From CAZEDM01 sp964511075 (GTDB lineage Bacteria; Zixibacteria; MSB-5A5; RBG-16-43-9), in NCBI GenBank assembly GCA_964511075.1, contig CAZEDM010000001.1, positions 310,001 through 374,000 of the forward strand: 64,000 bases of DNA, read 5' to 3'. How positions within the stretch are numbered: the first letter of the stretch is position 1; each line of letters opens with the position of its first letter. Made by a program: the position numbers and the translations under genes. Below are positions 49,522 through 58,965 of the stretch, piece by piece. Under the pieces are notes generated by a model. The model saw only the letters and a program-made list of their open reading frames with translations. It was not told the DNA's origin and searched no databases.

Positions 49522-50889
49522 ATGGAATTAAAAAAAGGCGACCTGGTTGAAATCCCAGTCGTGGATTTAGCCTACGGTGGCAAAGGTGTGGGCAAGGCAG
49601 ACGGTCTGGTGATTTTGACAAGAGGGGGACTTCCAGGCGATATCCTGAAAGTCAAAATCAAGAAAAAGAAAAGAAACTTCGCTGAAGCTGAAATAGTCGA
49701 GGTATTGAAAGGGTCTGGTAAAAGGGTCAAGCCGGTTTGCTCGCATTTCGGCTTGTGCGGTGGGTGTGTCTGGCAGAATCTGGATTATGAAGCCCAGCTT
49801 TATTATAAAAAGAAAACAGTCGAAGATTCCCTGAGGCATCTGGGAGGATTTTCTGATTTTGAGTGCGAGAAAATATCAGGGTCGGAAGAGACTTATTTTT
49901 ACCGCAACAAGATGGAATTCTCCTTTGGAGCCGATCCCCAAAGTAAACTTATCCTGGGCTTGCATCCTTATCAAAATTTCAAGGAAGTCTTCGACCTGGA
50001 TAAATGTTATCTCCAATCCGAGCTTTCGAATCAGATCGTTCATTGGATAAAAGATTTCTGCAGCAGGGAAGAGCTTATACCCTACGATATTAAAGAACAC
50101 GAAGGGTTCTTGAGATATCTGGCTATAAGAGAAGGTGTAAATAAAACCGAGACAATGGTCAATCTGGTGACCTTCTATGAAGAGTTTGAAAAATCCAGTG
50201 ATTTTGCTGCAGGATTAATGCAGAACTTCCCCCGGATAAAATCTGTGGTGCAGAACATCAATCCTAAATTAGCCACCATCGCCTTTGGGGAGAAGGAGGT
50301 AGTCTTAGGGGGGAATAAGGTTATCCAGGAGAGGGTCGGGCAACTGCGTTTCGAGGTCTCAGCCAACTCCTTCTTCCAGACCAACAGCAAGCAAGCAGAA
50401 AGACTTTTCAGCATAGTTTCTGAATATGCGGAGCTGGAAGGCTCTGAGGAAGTGCTGGATTTGTACTCGGGCACTGGTGCTATATCTCTTTTCCTGGCGG
50501 AGAGAGCTAAGCGGATTACGGGAGTCGAATCGGTTGAGGATTCAGTGAAAAACGCAACAAGAAATGCGGAGCTTAACTCTATTAAAAACTGCAGGTTCAT
50601 CTCAGGAGAGGCCAGGGAGGTATTATCCTCTCTGGCTCAGGAAAGATATTCACCTCAGATCATAGTGGCTGACCCGCCCAGGGGAGGGATGCACAAAAAG
50701 GTTATCTCATCCGTACTTTCTCTCAAGCCAGAGAAAATTATATATGTCTCCTGTAACCCCTCCACCTTAGCCCGTGACCTGAAGGATCTGTGCGAAAAAG
50801 ATTACAGGCTGGAGAAAGTCCAGCCGGTGGATATGTTTCCCCAGACTTATCATATTGAGTCAGTGGTTAAACTGGCAAGAATAAGATAA
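49522..50889 (+). CDS. Class I RNA uracil-5-methyltransferase with TRAM domain (RlmD/TrmA family)
   Basis: 455 aa. Residues ~1-65 are a TRAM RNA-binding domain. A 4Fe-4S motif CSHFGLCGGCVWQNLDYEAQ follows, then the SAM-binding part (VLDLYSGTGAISLFLA) and the catalytic regions ADPPRGGMHKKV and YVSCNPSTLARDL with the nucleophilic Cys. This matches enzymes making m5U in 23S rRNA (RlmD/RlmCD); which site is methylated cannot be told. Confidence 0.9.
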   Translation: MELKKGDLVEIPVVDLAYGGKGVGKADGLVILTRGGLPGDILKVKIKKKKRNFAEAEIVEVLKGSGKRVKPVCSHFGLCGGCVWQNLDYEAQLYYKKKTVEDSLRHLGGFSDFECEKISGSEETYFYRNKMEFSFGADPQSKLILGLHPYQNFKEVFDLDKCYLQSELSNQIVHWIKDFCSREELIPYDIKEHEGFLRYLAIREGVNKTETMVNLVTFYEEFEKSSDFAAGLMQNFPRIKSVVQNINPKLATIAFGEKEVVLGGNKVIQERVGQLRFEVSANSFFQTNSKQAERLFSIVSEYAELEGSEEVLDLYSGTGAISLFLAERAKRITGVESVEDSVKNATRNAELNSIKNCRFISGEAREVLSSLAQERYSPQIIVADPPRGGMHKKVISSVLSLKPEKIIYVSCNPSTLARDLKDLCEKDYRLEKVQPVDMFPQTYHIESVVKLARIR

Positions 50890-51069
50890 GTCTGGATTCT
50901 TTTTTAAACAACACCGTATCTCACGGTCATATTTTAAGAGATCATATCCAAGGCTTAATGTCTTACCCTATTCTCTCTTAGCCTGCCCTGAGAGGGTAAG
51001 CTCTCAAGATTCATTCCGTGTCTCCACAGCTGCGGTTACGCTTCCGCTAAGATACTTGCTTATAAGATC

Positions 51070-51098
51070 TTGACAAATTTTGGGAAAAAACTTAAAAA
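51070..51098 (+). promoter_or_regulatory. Possible promoter of the nuclease/ATPase pair
   Basis: Perfect -35 TTGACA (51070-51075) with a poor -10 TAAAAA after 17 bp; 67 bp upstream of the ATG at 51165. Confidence 0.25.
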
Positions 51099-51164
51099 TT
51101 CACCATATTAAGCCGATAAAATGAATTGGAGTATCTCATCGAATTCACAGTTCTTGGAGAAGCT

Positions 51165-52286
51165 ATGGTAAAAATCCTACATACGGCAGATATCCATTTA
51201 GGGGCTAAATTCTCCGGGTTGGGTAAAAGCGGGGACAGGGTCAGGGCCCAGCTCAAGAAAACCTTTATGAGGACTGTAGATTTAGCCCTGGAGAGGGATG
51301 CGGATCTGCTTCTTATCGCTGGTGACCTGTTCGATTCCAACCAGGTTTCCAAGGCTACCTTGGGATTTGCCCTGGGCGAGATTGCCAGGCTGGGGAAAAT
51401 ACAGGTTTGCCTTATCCCGGGAACCCATGACTGTTATGATAACTCCTCTATCTACCGGAGCATCGACCCAACTTCCTTTCCACCGAATCTTCATCTTCTG
51501 GTAGATGAGGAGAATCCCTTCATCCACTTCGAGGATTTAGGGGTTACCATTTACGGCAAGGGGAACCGCTCCAACCGGGGAAAGGAAACTCCGCTTCCTG
51601 GTTTGAATAAGAATTTTAACTCAAAATACAATATCGCACTGGCTCACGGCTCCTTTCAGATACCTTCCAAAAGTCAGGAGGATGACTTCCCCATAACCCT
51701 GGAGGAGATTGAGAAAAGCGGTTTCAATTATATCGCCCTGGGCCACTGGCATTCCCTGCAGGAGCTCTCCAAAAAGCCTGTGGCTTTTTACTCCGGTTCA
51801 CCGGAACAGCTTAAGTTCGGGGATAAAGATTCCGGCAACGTTCTATGGGTGGAGTTAGACGGGGAGAAGATGCAGATGGAGAAGATAAAAGTCGGAGAGC
51901 TCAACTGGGAGAAGATAACTCTCTCCCTTAAGGACTTCCAGAACTCATCTGAAATCTTAAGAGAGATCGAGAAGTACAAAGGTGACCAGAATATCCTGAG
52001 AGTTACTTTTCAGGGATATAAAAACTTGGACTCTCCCCTGGACTTATACACTTTAAAAGAGGTTTTGGAGGATCAATTTCTATATCTGGAGTTAGAGGAT
52101 AACTTATGCTCAGCCCTGGAGGAGCTCTCCAGCTCAAGATTTCCCGTGCACACGGTTATGGGCCAGTTCCTGCGGATTATGGAGGAGAAGATCACAAAAG
52201 CTGGGGAGGAGAGTAAAAGCAAATACCAGGAAGCAAGGACCTTGGGGTATTTCCTGTTGAGCGGGGAAAAGGATTCTAAACAATGA
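51165..52286 (+). CDS. SbcD/YhaO-like DNA exonuclease (calcineurin-like metallophosphoesterase)
   Basis: The ATG at 51165 (GGAG six bases upstream) is placed directly before ILHTADIHLGAKF, so I prefer it to the frame extending to 51126. The 373-aa protein has the metallophosphoesterase signature: DIHLG, AGDLFDS, IPGTHDCYD (Asn of GNHD replaced by Thr), ALAHGSF, ALGHWHS. It is a Mre11/SbcD homologue, most like B. subtilis YhaO, which processes DNA ends with the ATPase encoded next. Its stop overlaps that gene's ATG (ATGA at 52283). Confidence 0.88.
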   Translation: MVKILHTADIHLGAKFSGLGKSGDRVRAQLKKTFMRTVDLALERDADLLLIAGDLFDSNQVSKATLGFALGEIARLGKIQVCLIPGTHDCYDNSSIYRSIDPTSFPPNLHLLVDEENPFIHFEDLGVTIYGKGNRSNRGKETPLPGLNKNFNSKYNIALAHGSFQIPSKSQEDDFPITLEEIEKSGFNYIALGHWHSLQELSKKPVAFYSGSPEQLKFGDKDSGNVLWVELDGEKMQMEKIKVGELNWEKITLSLKDFQNSSEILREIEKYKGDQNILRVTFQGYKNLDSPLDLYTLKEVLEDQFLYLELEDNLCSALEELSSSRFPVHTVMGQFLRIMEEKITKAGEESKSKYQEARTLGYFLLSGEKDSKQ

Positions 52287-54391
52287 AAATCGAAAAGCTG
52301 AACCTTAAGAGATTTGGAAAACTTGGCAGATTCGAATTAGGGCTCAGCCCGGGCATCAATCTGATCAAGGGGGATAACGAGGCGGGCAAATCCACGCTGG
52401 TCGAGGCCATAACCTGCGCCCTGTATGACGATCCCAAGTCGCAGAGAAAAGAGCTGAAGGAGAAAACCTCCTGGGGTGCCCAGGAGGATTTTGAGATGGA
52501 GCTGGATTTTGAGGCAGAGGGACAGTCATTCAGCCTGGAGAAAAATTTCCATAACGGCTTCCTAAAGCTTTCCAAGAAATCAACCGGAGAGATCTGGGAG
52601 GAGAGAAAAGGGGTCGACGAGATAATAAATCAAGGCATCGGCATTCCCTCCAAGGATTTCTTTTTTGCCACTGCCTGTGTCAAACAGGATGAGATGTCTT
52701 CCCTGGATTCAAGCGTGGAAGCGATCAAGGACAAATTGGAGAGCCTGGTCACCGGGGGGGAGGAGAAGGTAAAAGCATCAACCATCATAGAGTACCTCAG
52801 GGAAAAAGCCAGGGAGCTGAATAAGGTCGGGACCAAAAATCTGGGAGTGGTTCAAAAATACGAGAAGGACAGAGAGGAACTGCTCTACGAGCTGGAAAAG
52901 GTCAAGAACCAGAATAACAAGGTGAAGGAAAACAGAGCAGAGCTTTCTGAGCTTCTGGCCAGCCAGGAGAAGATAAAAGCAGAGCTGGAGATCAAAAAAG
53001 AGATACTGGAGAAAGCTGAGCAGGCTTTGCATCTGGAGGAAAAACAGAGGGAGCTGGAGGAGAGGTTTCACGACTTAAATGCCCGGATCAAACAGACCCA
53101 GAATTCAGAGAGGGTGGTACGCAGGTTAAGAGAAGAAGCCTCCAGATACGTGGCGGTGAATAAGGAGGATAAGGATAAAGCAGATGAGATAGAGGCCAAG
53201 CTGAAATTCCTGGAAGAAAAAAAGGCAGAGATGACAAGAGAGGAGGAGGAACTCAAAAGCGTGCTGAACGCTTCCTCTCCCGGTCAGAATTTAAAAATTA
53301 TCGCCATCTCCGCTCTCTTTCTGACTCTCCTGCTTGTTCCCTTAGCCCTGTTTTTAAAACCGCTGTTCTGGGCCGGGGTTACCTTTGCCTTCCTGGTGTT
53401 TTCCCTCTCAGGCTTTAAGCTGCTTATGCAGAAAAATGAGAGTTATTTCTACGCCAGACAGATAGAGCAGAAGAGAATTCGTTTTCAGGAACTGGAGAAA
53501 GATACCTACGAGATAAGCAAATCCCTAAAGGATATCCTGAAGAAGTATAATCTCAACTCCTCAGAGGTGCTGAGAGAAAATTACGAGCATTACCGCGATA
53601 TCGAGAGGGAGATAAAAAATGAGCTCTCCAGATACGAGGGATGGCTGGGTGGCAGGAATGCCCTGGATTTGGAAAATGAGCTGAAAGAGGTGACCAAGGA
53701 ATTAGCCTTATGGGATGAGAAGACCAAGAATCTGAGTCAATACTTCTTAAAAAGAGAGGATTTCATAAAGCTTCAAAAAGAGGTCAAGGAATTTGAGGAA
53801 GGTGTAAGAAATTCGGAGCTGAAGTCGATGTCGCTCAAAAAGGAGCTGGAGATAGCCGAGGTGGGGGTGGAGCTGGAAGCGAGTTTGGAGGAAAGGCTGG
53901 AACAGACTCAAAAGACCTTAGAGGAGCTTAAGAGACATATAGAGGTATATGATATCACCCTGGAAAGCCTGGAGCAGGCCAGGGAGAGAGTAATAGATTC
54001 CTCAGTGGGGACGCTGGAGGAAGAGACCTCCAAGCTACTGAAACAGGTTACCAACGGCAAATACAAGCAGGTCAGGTTCGACAAGAACAGTTTCAGATTC
54101 GAGATCTTTTCAGATGAACTGAAGGACTGGGTAGACCCCCAGAGATGTATCTCCCGGGGCACTTTGGACCAGATCTATCTTGCCTGCAGGTTGGCTCTTT
54201 TGAATTTGATCTCGGCGGATAAGAAGCCGGTGGTGATAATGGATGACCCCTTCGTTACCTTCGATAAACGCAGGAGGGAAAACGCCCTGAAGCTTTTGAA
54301 ACAGCTTTCCCAAAAGTATCAGATTCTGCTTTTGACCTGTCATGATTTCTATGACGGGTGCGAAGACAAACTGATCGAGCTGCCCGAATAA
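52283..54391 (+). CDS. SbcC/YhaN-like SMC-type ATPase with mid-coil membrane helices
   Basis: 702 aa. N-terminal ATP-binding half (Walker A GDNEAGKST, 30-38), long coiled coils from about residue 175, two hydrophobic helices in the middle (about 335-385: IIAISALFLTLLLVPLALFL and FWAGVTFAFLVFSLS), more coil, then the C-terminal ATPase half (SRGTLDQIYLACRLALL signature, VIMDDPFVTFD Walker B, LLTCHD). The membrane segments in place of the SbcC zinc hook are the YhaN hallmark. Partner of the coupled nuclease upstream in DNA end processing. Confidence 0.88.
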   Translation: MKIEKLNLKRFGKLGRFELGLSPGINLIKGDNEAGKSTLVEAITCALYDDPKSQRKELKEKTSWGAQEDFEMELDFEAEGQSFSLEKNFHNGFLKLSKKSTGEIWEERKGVDEIINQGIGIPSKDFFFATACVKQDEMSSLDSSVEAIKDKLESLVTGGEEKVKASTIIEYLREKARELNKVGTKNLGVVQKYEKDREELLYELEKVKNQNNKVKENRAELSELLASQEKIKAELEIKKEILEKAEQALHLEEKQRELEERFHDLNARIKQTQNSERVVRRLREEASRYVAVNKEDKDKADEIEAKLKFLEEKKAEMTREEEELKSVLNASSPGQNLKIIAISALFLTLLLVPLALFLKPLFWAGVTFAFLVFSLSGFKLLMQKNESYFYARQIEQKRIRFQELEKDTYEISKSLKDILKKYNLNSSEVLRENYEHYRDIEREIKNELSRYEGWLGGRNALDLENELKEVTKELALWDEKTKNLSQYFLKREDFIKLQKEVKEFEEGVRNSELKSMSLKKELEIAEVGVELEASLEERLEQTQKTLEELKRHIEVYDITLESLEQARERVIDSSVGTLEEETSKLLKQVTNGKYKQVRFDKNSFRFEIFSDELKDWVDPQRCISRGTLDQIYLACRLALLNLISADKKPVVIMDDPFVTFDKRRRENALKLLKQLSQKYQILLLTCHDFYDGCEDKLIELPE

Positions 54392-54421
54392 TAATACAAA
54401 TTATCCAAGGAATTCTTGCTG

Positions 54422-54446
54422 AAGGCGGGGTTTTCCTCGCCTTTTT
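54422..54446 (+). terminator. Rho-independent terminator
   Basis: AAGGCGGGG-TTTT-CCTCGCCTT (9 bp, one G-T) followed by TTT, 30 bp after the ATPase stop codon. It also lies near the end of the convergent SH3 gene. Confidence 0.8.
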
Positions 54447-54474
54447 GATTTTAACGCAGGCTAAAGTCTTAAGG

Positions 54475-54843
54475 CTACCTGAAGCTTATTTTATCTCTAG
54501 GCACCCAGCCGCATTCTCCTTTTCGGTTTTGGCACCAGAGCCAGCTACTTTGCTCTTTTAGAATCCTTAACTCTTCTCCTCTTTTCACGGTAAGCTCAGT
54601 AGCATCGTAATCAAAAAAAAGTTTTCCGCTATTTCCCTTTATCTGGAGATAGCTTTCAGGCACCCAGCCGGTTTTTCCATTCTTATCCTCACACCACACC
54701 CAGCCGCTCCACTCGCTTACCTTTTTCCCCAGCTTAACCTTCTCGCCAGCTTTAAGCTTGAGCGGTTCCGGGTAGGCGGAGCGATATCGGGATTTCACTT
54801 TGCCTTTTCCCATAGATAAAAGCCTTTTCTTTTTCACATTCAT
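54475..54843 (-). CDS. Two-SH3-domain protein
   Basis: 122 aa comprising two bacterial SH3 repeats: LKAGEKVKLGKKVSEWSGWVWCEDKNGKTGWVPESYL and the second with TVKRGEELRILKEQSSWLWCQ...GECGWVPRDKI. There is no signal peptide, so it is presumably cytoplasmic, in contrast to the usual cell-wall SH3b proteins; it resembles eukaryotic-like variant SH3 domains. Ligand unknown. The start could also be the GTG two codons downstream. Confidence 0.75.
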   Translation of the reverse strand: MNVKKKRLLSMGKGKVKSRYRSAYPEPLKLKAGEKVKLGKKVSEWSGWVWCEDKNGKTGWVPESYLQIKGNSGKLFFDYDATELTVKRGEELRILKEQSSWLWCQNRKGECGWVPRDKISFR

Positions 54844-54975
54844 TTTCCTCAGATGAATTCTTTTGAAGATATTTTGTTAATCAGGTAAAATAGATTTCCT
54901 GATTGAAATTGTCAAATAGTTCGGATAAATAATATAATACTGCAGATTATAGTCTGCGACTAAAAAGTTTTGGTC

Positions 54976-55004
54976 TTGACAAGGGTTACTCCGGAAGTTA
55001 ATTA
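54976..55004 (+). promoter_or_regulatory. Putative promoter of rtcA, suggesting a near-leaderless mRNA
   Basis: -35 TTGACA (54976-54981), 17-bp spacer, -10 TAATTA (54999-55004). The ATG is at 55016, so the transcript would start only about 5 bases before it, and no Shine-Dalgarno is visible. Confidence 0.4.
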
Positions 55005-55015
55005 ATCTTAAAAAT

Positions 55016-56044
55016 ATGAGTATAAGGATAGATGGCAGTTATGGAGAGGGCGGGGGACAGGTTCTGAGAACTGCACTGGTTTTTGCTTGCGTTTTACAGA
55101 AAGAAATCGAGATCTTTAACATCCGTAAAGGCAGGAAAATCCCCGGCCTTCAGGCTCAGCACCTTACCTGTGTCAAAGTAGCTCAGGCTATCTCAGGGGC
55201 TGAAGTTGAAGGAGCTACTCTTCAATCCCAGGTTTTAAGGTTTTCACCGAAAAAGATCAAAGGAGGAAATCTTTCCTTAGATGTAGAGACTGCAGGTTCA
55301 GTCTGTCTGGTTTTGCAATCTATCATTTTGCCTTTGAGCTTAGCCACTCCCTCATCTGAACTTAAGATCAAGGGAGGAACTCACGTCCCTTTTAGTCCCC
55401 CGGTTACCTATTTCCAGAAAATTCTTTTTCCCTTCCTCAATAGATCAGGATTAGATCTTTCCATAGAGCTGATAAAGTGGGGATGGTATCCTAAAGGTGG
55501 AGGAGAGATCGTCTGCAAGGTTAAGCCAGCCGAGAAGATCAGACCTCTTAACTTAATTCAACGAGAGGGGCCTTTAAAACTTACGGGTCTATCCGCTGTT
55601 TCTAATATCCCGGTATCTATAGCTCAAAGGCAGAGGCAAAAAGCTGAAAAAATACTGCAGAAAAATGATTGCAGATTGGAAACCGAGATTTTAGATGCTC
55701 CCTCTAGGGGTAAGGGAAGCTTTTTCTTCATCTCGGCATCTTTCGATAACTCGCTGGCTGGTTTCAGCTCCCTGGGTGCAATAGGAAAGAGAGCCGAACA
55801 GGTATCAGATGAAGCCTGCAAAACTTTTCTGGAATATGTGAAGACTTCAGGGGCGGTCGAAGAACACCTGGCTGACCAATTGATTCCCTTTCTGGCTTTG
55901 GCTCAGGGCGAATCGAATTTCACTGTTTCCAGAATCAGCCAGCATCTTCTGACCAATGTCTGGGTGACCCAGCAGTTTCTTCCGGTGAATATCGAAGTGG
56001 AAGGAGAAGAAAATCAGCCGGGAAAGATAAAGATAATTCCTTGA
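55016..56044 (+). CDS. rtcA: RNA 3'-terminal phosphate cyclase
   Basis: 342 aa matching RtcA over its full length: RIDGSYGEGGGQVLRTALVF at the N-terminus, HLTCVKVAQAISGAEVEGA, GWYPKGGGEIVCKV, and the catalytic His in EEHLADQLIPFLALAQG. It converts RNA 3'-phosphate ends to 2',3'-cyclic phosphates using ATP, in RNA repair. No rtcB or rtcR is adjacent. See the promoter entry for its unusual short leader. Confidence 0.93.
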   Translation: MSIRIDGSYGEGGGQVLRTALVFACVLQKEIEIFNIRKGRKIPGLQAQHLTCVKVAQAISGAEVEGATLQSQVLRFSPKKIKGGNLSLDVETAGSVCLVLQSIILPLSLATPSSELKIKGGTHVPFSPPVTYFQKILFPFLNRSGLDLSIELIKWGWYPKGGGEIVCKVKPAEKIRPLNLIQREGPLKLTGLSAVSNIPVSIAQRQRQKAEKILQKNDCRLETEILDAPSRGKGSFFFISASFDNSLAGFSSLGAIGKRAEQVSDEACKTFLEYVKTSGAVEEHLADQLIPFLALAQGESNFTVSRISQHLLTNVWVTQQFLPVNIEVEGEENQPGKIKIIP

Positions 56045-56049
56045 TGATT

Positions 56050-56089
56050 TTCGTAGGGACAGAACCCGCCACAGGCTGGTTCTGTCCTC
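56050..56089. repeat. Short hairpin repeat (GGGACAGAAC/GTTCTGTCC type)
   Basis: CGTAGGGACAGAACC...GGTTCTGTCC, immediately after the rtcA stop. Related to 47621-47645 and 62915-62939. Confidence 0.5.
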
Positions 56090-56207
56090 ACTTAAAAAAA
56101 TAAAAATAAAATCCACTTGATTTTTTGTGGAGAACCAGTAATATTGATTTTGTATAATTTTTTTGGCTATGAACTATCAACCATTGACCATAAACCAGTT
56201 TTTATTT

Positions 56208-56280
56208 GGGGCAGTAGCTCAGTTGGGAGAGCGTCTCGTTCGCAACGAGAAGGTCGGCGGTTCGATCCCGCTCTGCTCCA
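56208..56280 (+). tRNA. tRNA-Ala (anticodon CGC)
   Basis: Acceptor GGGGCAG/CTGCTCC, D arm GCTCAGTTGGGAGAGC, anticodon stem TCTCG/CGAGA with loop TTCGCAA (anticodon CGC), T arm GGCGGTTCGATCCCGCT with discriminator A. CCA not encoded. Confidence 0.9.
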
Positions 56281-56449
56281 TAAAAACAGTGGTCAGTGGT
56301 TAGTAGTCAGTTATCAGTAATAGTTCACACAGGGGTGGAGCTTATCTCCACCTGTTGAGGGTCATTCAGTTTTATTTATTGGTTTTTTACTATGAACTAT
56401 GAACCATTAACCAATAATCAGGAGGTTTAATCGGAGATTAGACTTCCTG

Positions 56450-56722
56450 TTCCCGTGCTAGATGGGGAGTTAGCGGTGCCCTGTAACCCGGAATCCGCTA
56501 TACCGGGATCGAATCCCCACCTGAGGTCTTCTCCTCCGGGTGAGGGGAAAGGTAAAAGGCGATGAAGGTCAGGTCTTGCGCAATTCAAGCTCACCCAACC
56601 CCGTCAGGACCGGAAGGTAGCAGCGGTAAGTGAATCCTTGTGTGTGCCGCAAGGTAACCTGGCTGGAGCCTGACTGCCTGGCAACCTTCTCAGATGAGGG
56701 ATCAGGGGTGGGTGCACGGGAG
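56450..56722 (+). ncRNA. ffs: Signal recognition particle RNA (large bacterial type)
   Basis: Closing ends CCCGTGC (56452-56458) and GCACGGG (56714-56720). The 5' part has GGTGCCCTGTAACCCG and GCTATACCGGGATCGAA, the Alu-like domain of large bacterial SRP RNAs. The apical domain IV is unmistakable: GTCAGGACCGGAAGGTAGCA. Placed directly before dnaX, as in many bacteria. It scaffolds Ffh for co-translational membrane targeting. Confidence 0.92.
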
Positions 56723-56751
56723 ATTCAATCCGCCACTGGCGAATTGAATCT
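56721..56751. other. Perfect long hairpin between SRP RNA and dnaX
   Basis: AGATTCAAT-C-CGCCA-C-TGGCG-A-ATTGAATCT: two stems of 9 and 5 bp with one mismatch and a one-base loop. No T-run, so it may be an RNA 3' stabiliser or attenuator in the dnaX leader rather than a terminator. Confidence 0.55.
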
Positions 56752-56794
56752 GGTGGGTAGTTAATAGTAAAAGAGGAAGAAAAAGGAATCGAAG

Positions 56795-58441
56795 ATGTCC
56801 TACCTGGTGATGGCAAGGAAATACAGGCCCATGGGATTTGAGGAAGTGGTGGATCAAAAACATGTTACCACCACACTGGTTAATGCCATAAACTCCAAGA
56901 GGATTGCCCATGCCTATCTTTTCTCCGGTCCCCGGGGAACAGGAAAAACCACAGTTGCGCGGATATTAGCCAAGGCGCTGAACTGCGAGAAAGGACCCAC
57001 CTCCGAGCCCTGCAACAAGTGTCCGGCCTGTGAGGAGATCAATGCAGGCAGAAGCATAGACGTCTTCGAGATGGATGCGGCTTCCAAAAGCAGGGTAGAG
57101 GATATAAGGGAGCTGATAATCGAGGGAGTGAAATATGCTCCGGTGAGGGGTAAATACAAAGTCTATATAATTGACGAGGTGCAGATGCTCTCGTCTTCTG
57201 CCTTTGATGCACTTCTCAAGACCATTGAGGAGCCGCCGGCAAACGTGGTCTTCATCTTCGCCACAACGGAACCCCAGGATATTCCCCCAACCATACTCTC
57301 CCGCTGTCAGAGGTTTGATTTCAAAAGGATTCCCTTTAATGATTTAGTCGAAACCATCTCCGGCATCTCTCAAAAAGAAGGGCTGGAGATGGAAAAGGAG
57401 GCTGTTTTCACCATAGCGCGCAAAGCAGACGGGAGCCTGAGGGACTGCCTCTCCCTTCTGGACCAGATGATAGCTTACGGCGGTAAGAAGATAACCAAAA
57501 AGATTGTTGACCAGACTCTGGGCCTGGTGGACCAGGAGGTGTATTTCAAACTTACGGAGCTAATTGAGGCTAAGAGAGGGAAAGAAGGCTTAGAGCTTCT
57601 GGAAAACCTGATCGACTCAGGCGTGGACCTGTTCGAGTTTGTCCTGGGACTTCTGGACCACCTCAGGAATCTCCTGGTGGCCAAGGTGGGTGGTGAATCG
57701 GAGAGGCTTTTCGACCTTTCACAGCATTACATCGAGAAATACAAAAGTGAATCAAAAAACTTTACGGAGACAGATCTTTTGAGGATGATAAAAATAGTGG
57801 CAGATTTAAATTATACCCTTAAAAGGACCTCCGAGCCGAGAATTCACCTGGAGGTTGCCTTGATGAAGCTTATCCAGATGGATTCGTCCGTTTCCCTGGA
57901 GACCCTTTTGAAGAAGCTGAGCCGGTTCGGAGCAGGAGAAGAGGAAACTGAATATAAATTACTTGAGAGAAAAGAGGTCTCCGGAACAAAAGATAAAGCT
58001 TCAGATGAAAATCCGGAGATAAAAAAGGACTCGGAGGAGCCCAATCCGGGGAATCTCACCCTGGGTTTGGAGAGCTTGAGAGCCGGCTGGCCAGAGGTCT
58101 TGAGCAAATTGAAATCGAGGAAAGCTTCGCTGTGGAGCTGTTTAAATCAGGCGGAGATAGTCTCTCTGGATAACGGGGTTTTGCTTCTGGAGTTTGCCAA
58201 TGGCAACGAGTTCCACAAGAAACAGGTAGAGAAAAAAGAAAATCTAAAGCAGGTTCTGGAAATTGTGAGCAGTGTGTACCAGAACGATTTCAGGTTAAGT
58301 TTTAATTTGAATAATAATAAAACTGGTTTTAACCAGGAGAACCCCTTATCTAAAAGTCAGATGGTGTCTAAAGAGATCCCGGGGCTAAAAGATTTACTGG
58401 ATAATCTGGGAGGGGAGATAATCGACAAGAAACCAATTTAG
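56795..58441 (+). CDS. dnaX: DNA polymerase III subunit tau
   Basis: 548 aa clamp-loader subunit: RKYRPMGFEEVVDQKHV, Walker A GPRGTGKTT (45-53), zinc site C64, C73, C76, C79, IIDEVQMLSSSAFDALLKTIEEPP, sensor-1 FATTEPQDIPPTILSRCQRF. The C-terminal ~180 residues are a variable tau tail. First gene of the classic dnaX-ybaB-recR group, behind the SRP RNA. No obvious slippery site for a gamma form. Confidence 0.95.
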   Translation: MSYLVMARKYRPMGFEEVVDQKHVTTTLVNAINSKRIAHAYLFSGPRGTGKTTVARILAKALNCEKGPTSEPCNKCPACEEINAGRSIDVFEMDAASKSRVEDIRELIIEGVKYAPVRGKYKVYIIDEVQMLSSSAFDALLKTIEEPPANVVFIFATTEPQDIPPTILSRCQRFDFKRIPFNDLVETISGISQKEGLEMEKEAVFTIARKADGSLRDCLSLLDQMIAYGGKKITKKIVDQTLGLVDQEVYFKLTELIEAKRGKEGLELLENLIDSGVDLFEFVLGLLDHLRNLLVAKVGGESERLFDLSQHYIEKYKSESKNFTETDLLRMIKIVADLNYTLKRTSEPRIHLEVALMKLIQMDSSVSLETLLKKLSRFGAGEEETEYKLLERKEVSGTKDKASDENPEIKKDSEEPNPGNLTLGLESLRAGWPEVLSKLKSRKASLWSCLNQAEIVSLDNGVLLLEFANGNEFHKKQVEKKENLKQVLEIVSSVYQNDFRLSFNLNNNKTGFNQENPLSKSQMVSKEIPGLKDLLDNLGGEIIDKKPI

Positions 58442-58529
58442 CTGTCAGTCCCGTTTTTCGGTCGATGAATCCAGCTCAGGCGGATTTTGACTAACAGGGC
58501 GGGATGTGACTTGCAGAGTGGAGGAAAAT

Positions 58530-58847
58530 ATGCCCAAGGGTTTCGGTGATATAATGAAACAGATGCAGAAGATGCAGGCTAAGATGGAGGAGATCCAGAA
58601 GGAGCTGGAGAATAAAAGAGTTGAGGGAACAAGCGGTGGTGGTATGGTGAAGGTGACAGCCAACGGCAAACAGGAGATCCTGGAGATAAAAATCGACCCG
58701 GAGGTAGTGAACAAGGAAGATGTGGAGATGCTGGAGGATCTGGTTCTGGCAGCAGTCAATCAGGCAAAGGAAAAAGCACAGGAAGTCCAGACCGAGGAGA
58801 TGGCAAAGTTAACCGGCGGATTGAAACTTCCAGGTATGCCTTTTTGA
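58530..58847 (+). CDS. ybaB: YbaB/EbfC nucleoid-associated protein
   Basis: 105 aa, starting at the ATG at 58530 with TGGAGGAAAAT before it (a longer frame begins at 58506). N-terminal MPKGFGDIMKQMQKMQAKMEEIQ helix and the body TSGGGMVKVTANGKQEILEIKIDPEVV are diagnostic. It binds DNA as a dimer. Conserved position between dnaX and recR. Confidence 0.95.
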   Translation: MPKGFGDIMKQMQKMQAKMEEIQKELENKRVEGTSGGGMVKVTANGKQEILEIKIDPEVVNKEDVEMLEDLVLAAVNQAKEKAQEVQTEEMAKLTGGLKLPGMPF

Positions 58848-58888
58848 TTCTTCTCTCCTTCCCTTAAAGGGAGAGGGAATAAAGTAGC

Positions 58889-58906
58889 CGCAGACTTTAA
58901 TCTGCG
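58889..58906. repeat. Small hairpin (CGCAGACTTTAATCTGCG)
   Basis: An 18-nt perfect palindromic hairpin between ybaB and the recR start. The preceding CCCTTAAAGGG is another. Confidence 0.5.
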
Positions 58907-58915
58907 TTAAAATGT

Positions 58916-58965
58916 TATGGCGAAATTAACAGATTCAGTTGAAAGACTGGTGGAGGAGTTTTCCA
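58916..58965 (+). repeat. 50-bp direct repeat, left copy (recR codons 1-16)
   Basis: Identical base for base to 62307-62356. It starts one base before the recR ATG and ends after the codon TCC plus one base; sequence to both sides differs. It borders the KAP-ATPase insertion on the left. Confidence 0.93.

Noticed and set aside
58231..58262. A-rich run in dnaX as a tau/gamma frameshift site
   Set aside because: The run is in the wrong phase for A-AAA-AAG slippage and no downstream stem or early stop is evident.
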